DNA from: Diogma glabrata
Lineage: Eukaryota > Arthropoda > Insecta > Diptera > Cylindrotomidae
NCBI GenBank assembly: GCA_963693315.1
Contig: CAVNZG010001044.1
Location: forward strand, 1 to 64,000
Reading direction: 5' to 3'
DNA: 64,000 nt
Positions 1 to 9,118 of this stretch are shown piece after piece (position 1 is the first letter of the stretch; every line of letters begins with the position of its first letter). The notes beneath the pieces are model-generated. The model did no database searches, was not told where the DNA came from, and was given only the letters and a program-made list of their open reading frames with translations. Both the position numbers and the translations under genes were made by a program.

Positions 1-565
1 TAAGGTGACAGTGTTTTTCTTATAAGATAAGGGTAGCCATGAATTAAAGTTCAAGTATCTACCTGACCATGTTTTCTTATGGAACCAATCAGTAATTAGT
101 TTGCCATTACTTTGACGATGTATGATAAGATCTAAAAACGGTAGGCAGCAATCATTTTCTGTTTCAATCGTGAACTGTATATTCCTGTTAAAATTATTAA
201 ACTTATTTAGAAAATCTTGTATTTTGTTTTTGGGACAAGCAGTTAGAATGTCGTCCACATATCTAAAGAAAAATGGTGGTTTGAAGGTCATATCTTTTAA
301 CACAGTTTTTTCAACATATTCCATAATTATATTAGCACAAGATGGGCTTACAGGAGATCCCATTGGACTACCGAAAATTTGTTTATATGCTTCTTGATTA
401 TAAGTAAATTCACAATTGTTTAAAACTAGTTCTAATGCTTCTATAAATTGTACCTTTGTCAATTTTAGCTTGTTAAGTTTTTTGATTTCCATCCAATTTT
501 GTTTTACAATTTGAACAACAAGATTACTATCCACGTTTGTAAACAAAGAAACGTAGTTTGTTTCT
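1..565 (-). pseudogene. Penelope-like element reverse transcriptase, partial
   Basis: Read on the minus strand, this stretch is one open frame that continues past the left window edge. It encodes the core of a Penelope-like element (PLE) reverse transcriptase. In order I see YVSLFTNVD, then GSPMGSPVSPSCANIIME, then the catalytic FFRYVDDI box (codons around 248-262), then LPFLDLIIH and a histidine- and tryptophan-containing WFHKKTWSG segment. PLE reverse transcriptases, related to telomerase, carry exactly this block order. The frame is uninterrupted within the window, but the N-terminal end breaks at about 557-570. There it meets the element's own endonuclease module on the opposite strand. 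A normal PLE has reverse transcriptase and endonuclease in one continuous frame, so this copy is rearranged and cannot make the usual fusion protein. Confidence 0.85.
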
Positions 566-1018
566 TTTCGTCTTTTCGAACAAATAAAACACTTGTTAAA
601 AAACTTTAATTTCGAAGTTGTAGGAACAGCTAATAATAGTTTATATAACACTATTTTTTCAAAATTAAAAGATAAAATACCTATGAATATTGAATCCAAT
701 TTAGTTTATCAAGCTGATTGTGAATGTGGTAAATCTTACATAGGGCAAACACAGCAATATCTAGGAAAACGTATAAAGCAACATCTAAACGACGCAAAAA
801 AACAAAATAATGAAAATATCAGTGCATTATCCAACCATAAGAAAAGCTGCAGTACAGATCTACCCCTTCAAAATTTCAAAATTTTGGATAAAGAAAAAAA
901 TTTAAACAAACGTAGAATTTTGGAAATGATTCGTATCAAACAAAATAAAAATTGTATAAATATACAAACTGATACGAATTTTCTTCAAAACACTTATGAT
1001 TTTGTTCTGCAAAACTAA
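557..1018 (+). pseudogene. Penelope-like element GIY-YIG endonuclease domain
   Basis: This plus-strand frame is open from 557 and ends at the TAA before 1019. It encodes the C-terminal endonuclease of a PLE. The diagnostic part is VYQADCECGKSYIGQTQQYL followed by GKRIKQH: a CxC zinc-binding pair, then the YIG core with the catalytic arginine and histidine region of the GIY-YIG fold. A conserved basic stretch (LSNHKKSC, RRILEMIRIKQ) follows. In PLEs this nuclease nicks target DNA for reverse transcription. No ATG precedes it, as expected for a fragment of a longer polyprotein. Its orientation is opposite to the adjacent reverse transcriptase half, so the element has been inverted internally or two copies were joined head to head. 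Confidence 0.85.
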
Positions 1019-1300
1019 AAAATTTTTTATTTTAAACATTAAACATCATAGAGCTTTTTCTACTTAACATTTTCTAATTTTTTATCATTGTATTATTGTT
1101 TTGTATTTTCTTTCATTATTTTTTATATAGTTAGCTTTTTCTTTTTTGATTGTAAGTTTTCATAATAAGTTTTTTATTTCATTTGTCAAGTTGTGTTTAT
1201 TTTTTGTATCAGAATTTTTCATTATATGTATTGTATGTTATCCCTGAAGATGGTTTATTAAAAACCGAAACAATTGTTGGATAAACAATTTTTTAAAAAT
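1019..1300 (+). ncRNA. PLE 3' UTR with hammerhead-ribozyme-like motif (1238-1284)
   Basis: Non-coding 3' tail of the PLE. A hammerhead-like arrangement runs from 1238 to 1284. Stem I 5' strand is TTATCC (1238-1243), then CTGAAGA (1244-1250). A GGTTT/AAACC stem II follows (1252-1256 with 1262-1266), then GAAA (1267-1270). A self-complementary ACAATTGT spans 1270-1277, U1278 sits at the expected cleavage position, and stem I 3' strand is GGATAA (1279-1284), perfectly complementary to the 5' strand. PLEs are known to carry minimal hammerheads. One departure is an extra U at 1251 between the core and stem II, which may reduce or abolish activity. Activity is inference only. Confidence 0.5.
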
Positions 1301-1344
1301 ATTGTTTTATTTATTGGCCTTATCCCAAAAAATTTATTATTTAA

Positions 1345-1435
1345 AATATATATATATATATATTTTTTTTTTTTCCGAAATTCCGAGATGAAGCACGCTG
1401 CAATAGGTAGATTTTTATATGAAATCTACCTAAAA
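1345..1435 (-). mobile_element. DINE-1/Helentron-like 5' end fragment
   Basis: Reverse-oriented 5' terminus of the same family found at 34075 and 35343. It has a short imperfect hairpin in which TAGGTAGATTT pairs with AAATCTACCTA, then a block reading (minus strand) CATCTCGGAATTTCGG, then a short AT microsatellite (1345-1362) where the copy stops. Only about 90 bp remain. The family call rests on shared sequence with the longer copies in this window. Confidence 0.5.
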
Positions 1436-1632
1436 GCCGTATTAATAACTAAATCTATCTAGGAACTTTTGACTGGAGAAGTATTATGTTCGTATTATGT
1501 TATTATGGGATCATAAAGTAAAAGATTGTATTTTAACATTAAATTACAAATATTTTATTATTGAATAAACTTTTTAAAATATCATACAAATTATATATGT
1601 AGGTTAAATAAAATAAATATAGTTATTAAAAA

Positions 1633-2065
1633 TTATTTACTTATTTTACATTCAAAAGTTTCTTTTGAGTTGGAAAACATTTTTGCAATTATTGTCTCAG
1701 TATTTAATGGTACAAAAGAATGAAATTTTTGAGGTGGTCGGTTATAAAAAATATCTAAATTATCGTCATAATAAAAATTGGGGTCGGATTCAGGGTAGTC
1801 AATAATAGGTGGGGGTTGGGGATCAGAAAGAAAGACATTATCGGTACTATCGGAACATTGCTCATACAAAGTATCAAAATTATTGTCATTATTATCGATT
1901 TTTACATAATCGAGGATGCTGAGTTCAATGGTGATTGTAAAAATGTTGACTGGACTCAGGGTAGTTCAATAAGAGGTGGGGGTTGGGGATCTTGTCATGA
2001 ATAGTATCAAGATTAAATTCGTCATTATTATTGATTTGAACATACTTGAGGACGCTGAATCCAAC
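1633..2065 (-). other. Coding-like proline/aspartate-rich repeat exon, left arm
   Basis: The minus-strand ORF at 1633-1869 encodes a C-terminus with repeats of a DNNFDTLY and DPQPPPIIDYPESDPNFYYDD type, ending in KMFSNSKETFECKISK and a stop. The frame stays open upstream on the minus strand to about 1990 without an ATG. A second, frameshifted repeat unit (PNPHLLLNYPESSQHFYNHH) lies further upstream, to about 2065. I do not recognise the protein. It could be the last exon of a low-complexity host gene or a decayed coding repeat. The same unit recurs on the other strand from 2290. Confidence 0.35.
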
Positions 2066-2289
2066 AAAAACCAATATTAATTATGTATATTTGAACATTA
2101 CCCCCAATTTTAGACCTAAACCTTTTTCCTTTAATTTCTTCTTTAGAGCCCAAATACTAATTTCAGCATCACCATTGAATCCAGTGCCCTTGATTTATCC
2201 ATAATCAATACTCATAATATACATGTAAACAATTTTGGCTTTCAGTCCCTCCCACCCTTTAGTGACACCCTTATATTTTTAATCCCAAT

Positions 2290-2945
2290 TTAAACATCAC
2301 TGTTGGATTCACTGTCCTCAAGTATGTTGAAATCAACACTAATGACGATAATTTTGATACTATTCATGACCAGAACCCCAACCGCCACCCCTTATTAAAC
2401 TACCTTGAATCTGGTCACCATTTTTATCATCACTCAGCATCTTTGATTATGTTAAATCGAAATAATGACGATAATTTTGATACTATTCATGACCAGACGC
2501 CAACACTCACCCCTTATTGAACTACCCTGAGTTCGGTCAACATTTTTACCATCACCATTGAACTCAGCATCCTCGATTATGTAAAGATAGAAAATAATGA
2601 CAATAATTTCGATACTTTGTATAACCGACCCCCCAACCCCCACCTGTTATTGGACTACCCTGAGTCCAGCACCAATTTTTATTATCATAATTGAACGCAT
2701 AATCGATTATGATAAAATTGATAATGATGACGATAATTTTGATACTATTCATGACCAGACCCCCAACCCTCACCCCTTATTGAACTACCCTGAGTCCGGT
2801 CAACATTTTTACCATTGAACCCAGCATCATCGATTATGTAAAAATCAATAATAATAACAATAATTTCGATACTTTGTATATCCGACCCCCCCAACCCCCC
2901 ACCTATTATTGGACTACTATGAGTCCAACCCCAATTTGTAATCAC
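2290..2945 (+). repeat. Tandem ~130-220-bp coding-like repeats, right arm of inverted array
   Basis: At least four diverged units follow each other on the plus strand. Each begins near GACGATAATTTTGATACTAT, runs through a C-rich CCCCAACCC tract and TGAACTACCCTGAGTCC, and ends near CAACATTTTTACCAT. In frame they read like DDNFDTIHDQTPNPHPLL followed by NYPESGQHFYH, but stops and frame changes separate units. The first unit starts after GGATTCACTGTCCTCAAGTA, and the mirror sequence begins the left arm at about 2064. The two sets are therefore head-to-head around a ~220-bp spacer. Confidence 0.6.
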
Positions 2946-4020
2946 AATGTTTAAATAAAATTGATAAATATTGAATATTGGAACTATTTTTTATCATTTT
3001 TCTCAAAATGAAAATCTCAGGGCAAAAGGTTTCTAAAAAATCAGCCGTTTTAAAAATTTACTAAACTTTGTTGTCCTCGATATAAATGAAAATGACCAAG
3101 CTCAAAAACAAAAACTTTTGCACACGTAAATACGTAGATAAATCTATCCAAAACTTAAAAAACAAATTGTTTAAGTTCAGAGGTTGAGACGGTGGGGCTG
3201 TTAAAACGAAAACAAACGCAAACGGCCATGCTTTCATCATTTTTGAGTCTATTTTGTTTAAACTAATACTAACTTTTAACTAAACTTTTCAACTATAACC
3301 TCAGAAATTTTTTTCTAACCCAAGAAGTTCCAATGCAATTAGCATTATACTAATCTAATGCAAGCCACTCTAACGCTATATAATTACAACGACAAATCCC
3401 AAAAATATAAAAATATTCCATAGAAATATTAAATATTTTCTTTTGTTTCTTTTTTTTAGTTTTTATTTTTTTTTCGCAAAAATTTAAAAAATGATGTATT
3501 GAATGTTTGTTGTTGTTATTTTGAAAATTCATTATTGTTTTGAATTGGGAAACAGTTTCTTTGGAAATTTGGAATATTTGGAAGTGGTTTAGTTGAAACA
3601 AATATATGTATATTGATTACACATTTACAAAAGTTTTCCTAAATAGATAGATATTTGTATTATATTTGAGGTGTAAAAGTTGTTTGATGTTGTTGTTGAT
3701 TATAAATTATGTGTGGTAGAATTGCAGTTGTGACGTAGTTAGAATGTTAATCCAACAAAAGATTCAATATGTTATTAGTTTTAACCATATTAAACAAAAC
3801 TGTTCCGAAATTGCATTGATAAAGTAGATTCCGTTTATGTATTTAGTTTGCTTGGTTTGATAAATTCTTGTGATTATTCTGTTTCTACTTAAATTTTTTA
3901 TTTAAACTAATCTGCATATCCAATTCTATTTGTACACAAAGCTGTCTGGTCCCAAAACCTACCTATTTCTAGCGTATATTCGTGCCGCTTGGACTTTTTT
4001 TGTATTAAATCTACTCTGAA
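2946..4020 (+). mobile_element. DINE-1/Helentron-like 3' portion
   Basis: No gene. The sequence aligns by eye to the downstream part of the element at 34075-35341, for example the shared CAGCCGTTTTAAAAATTTAC-type block followed by ACTAAACTTTG. It ends with the family's 3' signature at about 3958-4000: CTACCTATTTCTAGCG, a weakened GC-rich hairpin, then CTTGGACTTTTTTT. The 5' end of the element is missing. Confidence 0.45.
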
Positions 4021-4269
4021 TTCATTAAAAGTCACAGTTATTGTGCAGTCAGGATAACGGCTTTATTCATTTAAAAATTTTGTTAGTAATGTGTTGGTTT
4101 TATTACTGAGTAGATGAGAAAGTTAAATATTATTACTTTTTTTAATTAATCTGATTTCAAGTGAACCTACTGTTTTCAACTCAGACATCTTTCCAGGAAA
4201 TCAGAAATTTATATAACATAATATAGCTATCTAATAGATATTTAGATTTTTAAGGGTTTGTTCACTTTT

Positions 4270-5020
4270 TAAACACATGAATAAGTGATACTATGTATAA
4301 CTTTGATAAAAAAACACACAATCGCGATGAAACAATGGGCTTCAAAATGGGCTTTCATCATTTTTAGGTTTTTTTTTGTTTAAATTTCTCGTTTCTTTTA
4401 GACAAATTTTTAAACCATAACCACAGAAATTTTCAGACTGCTAACCCTAGAGGTTAGAATTTTATAAGCGTAATACTAAACTTCTACAAAGTTGTCTTAA
4501 TCCACACGATTCCTGCAATAGGACTATTTTATTAATTGTCTTATTTTTTTGCTTTGTTTTTCGGATCTTCAGAAAAATTAAATAAAAATAAAAAATAAGG
4601 GTTAAGTCGATATGTTTTTATGAGTTCAAATAAAATATTTTCGTTGGAAATTTTTAAATGTTTTATATGTAATAAGTATATATCAACTACACCTGATTTC
4701 ATTTTATTTTAACAAAAATTGCATGATTTAAAACATGATAGATATTTGTTGTTTTGAGATAAAAAATTGTTTGGTAATTTTTGATTATAAGTTTTATTTG
4801 ATTACATTGTAATTATGTTTGAATCTACATAGGATGTTCATTTGCTCTTTTGAGGATTTAATGTGTTAAAACTGACCCAAAACTACATAGCTCGGGTAGT
4901 TCTAGTTAATATATTTAATTTTATCTTACAAATTTGTTTGATCTAATTGTACACAAATATTTCTGGCCAAAAATCGACCTATTTCTAGAGACATCCTGCC
5001 ACCTGGACTTTTTTTAAATT
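4270..5020 (+). mobile_element. Second DINE-1/Helentron-like 3' portion
   Basis: Another diverged copy of the same 3' half. It shares CATCATTTTTAG, the ACCACAGAAATTTTC region and a terminal GACCTATTTCTAGAG...CACCTGGACTTTTTTT at about 4977-5015. The hairpin is more decayed than in the copies at 35316 and 36120. It contains no ORF of note. Confidence 0.4.
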
Positions 5021-5640
5021 GAATCCGCCATGCGTCGACTCGACGGCCAATTAACAGTGTTAATTATACAAGTATTTTCATCCATTTTTCTTAAACTCTT
5101 ATAAGCTGTCATTAATGCAATAAAAAAGAGAAACAAATAATTCTTTTTTATTCACCTATGTATTAAAGTGTTAGTTTATTACAGTGATTTGCGACCTTAA
5201 AGCGTCACTTTTTAACCATATATTTTGTTGTCATATTTGTTTAAATTCTATAAAAAAAAGAAGTATTTATCAAAGCAACCCTTAAATTCAAAATTTTATT
5301 ATCCAATTCAAATAGTTTTACATTTGTTGTCATAGTTATACAATAATTTGGAAAAAATAACAAATATTTTGTCAAAGGCAAATTGTTCCACATATTTTTA
5401 TTTCAAAATTTATGCAAATTTATAATTTTAATTTAGAATAAACATTTTTTTTTAAATATCTTGCTTGCGACTAATAAAAAATAGTATATGATGCACGGAC
5501 GTAAGCTATTTTGCACTTAATGTGGGCGCGTGGAGTTTAATCACATACGTCCAAAATCTTTAGCTTTATGTCCTAACATCATAATGTTCTATTAAAATTT
5601 ATGTTTAAATTTAGGTTTTTATAATTAATATTATCAAAGT
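5021..5640. other. AT-rich stretch without recognised features
   Basis: I see no gene, RNA or repeat boundary here. The sequence is AT-rich and has many short homopolymers. Confidence 0.5.
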
Positions 5641-7531
5641 GAAACATTTGACAATAAGAATAGTAGATTCTTCTATGAGTTTAGAATGGTGGCAATTCTT
5701 CACGAGGGTGAAGTTTTACGGAACGAGCGAAGCGAGTGGAGGGAATCTTCCGAGTGAAGAATTGCCATCATTCTATGCGAATACAAGATGCTATTTATCC
5801 ACGACTGCAAAATATTTTGAATAATTTCCAGTTTGATTGACAAAGTTTTTATCACCAGATTGAAATACATCATAGACAGCATAGAAAACCAAAACAATTG
5901 ACACCATACAAAAAACAAAATCAAATATTTACATTTTTTGGTATAGCAATATCAAAAAGGTTAGAATGACAACAATATATAAAATAAAAATTTAACGGAA
6001 AATGTTAAATTTTTTGTTTTATATTTGATATATGTATGTATATATATTGTTCTCGTTTTAACCTTTTGATACCAACAGATGTTAAGATTTGATTTTGTAA
6101 CAGGAATATTTACTAAACTATAGAACTGTTGAAGAATATAACGAATCGTTACATTCTACAACAAGTGAGAGAATGTATAATATTACAATGGAAGACACAC
6201 ATGGAAAGCATATTTTCTATAGCAGTCGTGGATAAAATTATCTCTTAAACGTGTAAAGCTTCGCTTTTAAGTTTTTCTATCTTATAATAACGTCAGTCGA
6301 ATTACAAATTCTAGTTTTACGTTTCATCTCGATTCATACATTTGATACATTTTTAATATTGTATGCAAATTAGGTAGATTTCATATTTTCCTCCTTACTG
6401 CTATTAAATATGCAAAAATATAAGCAAACAAATAAACTTTATTAAATAAAATATGAAACAATATTTGTGAGCGAAAGAACTAAGTGCTCAATTTGTTGAG
6501 CTCGACTGTTTTTTTCTTCTAAATACATATCGTAATTTTTCTTCATTTTATCCGAATGTGGATTTTCATTGTTTATTTTTTTGTGTGTTCTTTAAGGAAT
6601 TAATTTGAGAAATGTAGATTTTGTTTTATGTTGGTTATGGACTATGCTAATAAAAAATTATCATGTTTGCTCTTTTAAGAATTCATTAATGTTTTTTTAT
6701 TTATTTAATTAAAGTTGTTTTTCTGTAAATTTATTAAGACGGAAAAGTAAAAACTCTGTGTGAAATATTTATATACGTATTTTTATAATAGTATATTCGA
6801 TAGTATATTGTATGAGTTGAGAATGATGAGAATGATGATAGTAGATTCTTGTATGAGTTGAGAATGTTGAGAATGATGATCCACTCGCTACGCTTGTTTC
6901 AGGAAACTTCATCCTTGTGAAGAATTGCCATCATCCTATACGAATACAAGATGCTATTTTATCCACGACTGCAAAATATTTCGATTAATTTCCAGTTTGC
7001 CTGATAAAGTTTTTATCACCATATTGAAATATGTAAATCATAGATAGCATAGAAAAACGAAACTTAAATTAATTATTTTATATTCTATATATGGTTTGTT
7101 CTCGTTTAAACCTTTTGATAATACTATACCAACAAATAAACTTTAGAACTGTAGCAGAATGTAACGATTGCGTCACATTCTTCTTCAAGTGATAGAATGT
7201 ATAAAATTACAATGGAAGACATACACATGGAAAGCATATATTCTTTAGTAGTCGTGGATAATAGTAGACTCTTGTATGAGTTGAGTATAATGGCAATTCT
7301 TCACGAGGATGAAGTTCCGAATCATCCGAGTGAAGAATTTCCATCATCCTATGCGAATAAAAGATGTTATTTTATCCATGACTACAAAATATTTCGGTTA
7401 ATTTTCAGTTTGACTGCTAAAGGTTGTATTACCATATTGAAATACGTGCATCAAAGATAGCATAAAAAACAAAACAAGTTTTTTATTTTATATTTTATAT
7501 ATGTATTGTTCTTGTTTTAACCCCTTTATAT
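5640..7531. repeat. Tandem array of hairpin module plus TIR-flanked repeat
   Basis: Three copies of a composite unit. Part one is a hairpin in which GGCAATTCTTCAC pairs with GTGAAGAATTGCC (best at 5690-5770; partly deleted copies near 6850-6950 and 7290-7345). Part two is a ~300-440-bp segment bounded by an inverted repeat, TTATCCACGACTGC at one end and GCAGTCGTGGATAA at the other (5795-6236; 6959-7261). The third copy starts at 7372 and, in the lineage before duplication, closes at 15438, the hAT having inserted into it. Units share CAATGGAAGACA and ACTATAGAACTGTT motifs. This looks like a non-autonomous DNA element or satellite. No coding capacity. Confidence 0.6.
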
Positions 7532-7699
7532 CAGCGGTTCTTAAACTTTTTGTATTGCGACCCCAAATTTTAAATGCCATATTTTGGCGACCCACTTATA
7601 TATTTTTTGACAAACAAACGTTATTAAAAAAAAAAATCGTTTAATTAAACAACAAAAACTATTTTATTTTCTGCTAATATAAAAATAAAAATTTATAAC
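7532..7699 (+). mobile_element. hAT element left end (duplicated copy)
   Basis: Terminal CAGCGGTTCTTAAACTTTTT, typical of hAT ends, preceded by CTTTATAT (7524-7531), then GCGACCCC. It is the orphaned left end produced by the 4-kb duplication. The intact partner pair is 11570 and 15273. Confidence 0.8.
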
Positions 7700-7826
7700 A
7701 TTACTTCGGACTGAAAGACCTAAGTATGACATTCATGAGCCAAAAGTGAAATTCTTACCCCCACTTTTTTTGGCATTTCTCGACGTTTTAGAACCAACTG
7801 ATTCTAAAAAAGCAAAAAAAAGTGTA

Positions 7827-9118
7827 AAATGTCGTTCAATAAGTCCGTAGGATAAGTAAGAAAAAAACAACATTTTGACAAAACTCGATTTTTTTATTCA
7901 ACATAGTTGCCTTCGAGGGCGATACAACGAGTATAGCGATTTTCCAACTTTTCTATACCACTTTTATAGTACGATTTCTCTTTCTCGTCAAAATAGGCCT
8001 CAGTTTCAGCGATTACTTCAACATTGGACTTAAATTTCTTTCCAGCAAGCATTCTCTTGAGATCTGAAAACAGGAAAAAGTCGCTGGGGGCTAAATCTGG
8101 AGAATATGGTGGGTGGGTAAGCAATTCAAATCCCATTTCATTCAATTTTGCCATCGTTTTCATCGATCTGTGACACGGTGTATTATCTTGGTGAGCCAAC
8201 ACTTTTTTCTTTTGCAAATGTGGCCGTTTCTTTGCGATTTCAGCCTTCAATCGATCCAAAAGTTCACAGTAATACTCGCTGTTGATGTTGGTTCCTTTTT
8301 GGAGATAGTCGATCAATATTATTCCGTTCGTATCCTAAAATACAGACGCCATCACCTTACCAGCCGACTGTTGCGTCTTTGCTCGCTTTGGATTCGGTTC
8401 GTCGACTGCTGTCCACTCAGCTGACTGTCTTTTGGATTCTGGTGTGTAATTGTGAAGCCATGTCTCATCCATTGTCACATATCTACGATAGAATTCCCTT
8501 TTATTGCGGTTTAACAGTGCCAAAGACTCCTCCGAAGCATCGATTCGTTGTTGTTTTTGGTCGACTGTGAGCTCATGCGGCACCCAATTTGCACAGAGCT
8601 TTCGCATACCCAAATGTTCATGTAAAATGGTAAAAACACTACCATCTGCTACCTTTACAATGTCAGCTATTTCGTGCCCCTTCAATTTGCGATCGTTCAT
8701 AACCAATTCGTGGATTTTTTTTATGTTTTCTGGAATAACAGCCTCATTTGGGCGTCCACTGCGCTCTGCATCTTTTGTGCTGGTACGACCACATTTAAAT
8801 TCAGCCATCCACTTCTCTACCATTTGTCTCGATGGAGCAAAGTTTGGATAATGTTTATCAAGCCATTGTTTGGTTTCCACTGTATTTTTTTTCATCAAAA
8901 AGCAATGCTTTATTAAAATTCGAAATTCACTTTTTTCCATTTTTTTTCAAAAACAAAAGTTGCTTCACACAAAATGCTATAACTCACGAATAAATAGTCA
9001 GATTGCTGTCAAATTTATACACGTATCGTTTGAAGGTTAGTACTAAATAAAAATCATATGGAAAAAATTCTAGTAACGCCATCTATGTGTCATCCTACGG
9101 ACTTATTGAATGACCTAG
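7827..9118 (-). mobile_element. mariner transposon, copy 1
   Basis: A 1,292-bp element, the usual mariner size. It is flanked by TA on both sides (7825-7826 and 9119-9120). Its terminal inverted repeats share TCAATAAGTCCGTAGGAT, though the outermost bases differ between ends. It interrupts repeat X, since the uninterrupted X sequence is seen at 58406-59849. It encodes one broken transposase on the minus strand. Confidence 0.9.
7894..8940 (-). pseudogene. mariner transposase with one amber stop, copy 1
   Basis: The frame starts at the ATG at 8940 (MEKSEFRILI) and spans 348 codons, the family's normal length. It is broken only by TAG at codon 202 (8335-8337), where mariners carry the Trp of an FWD motif; a single change of TGG would explain it. 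The N-terminal 115 residues hold the helix-turn-helix DNA-binding region. WVPHEL lies at 119-124. The catalytic triad is complete and has DD34D spacing: D158 (MDET), D252 (HQDN) and the D of YSPDLAPSD at 287. The enzyme would cut and paste the element at TA sites. As read, translation stops before the second aspartate, so the product is inactive. Confidence 0.92.

Noticed and set aside
122..397. 91-codon plus ORF
   Set aside because: Antisense shadow of the PLE reverse transcriptase.
8113..8851. Plus-strand ORFs over the mariner (and copies at 12151-12889)
   Set aside because: They are antisense shadows of the transposase on the minus strand.
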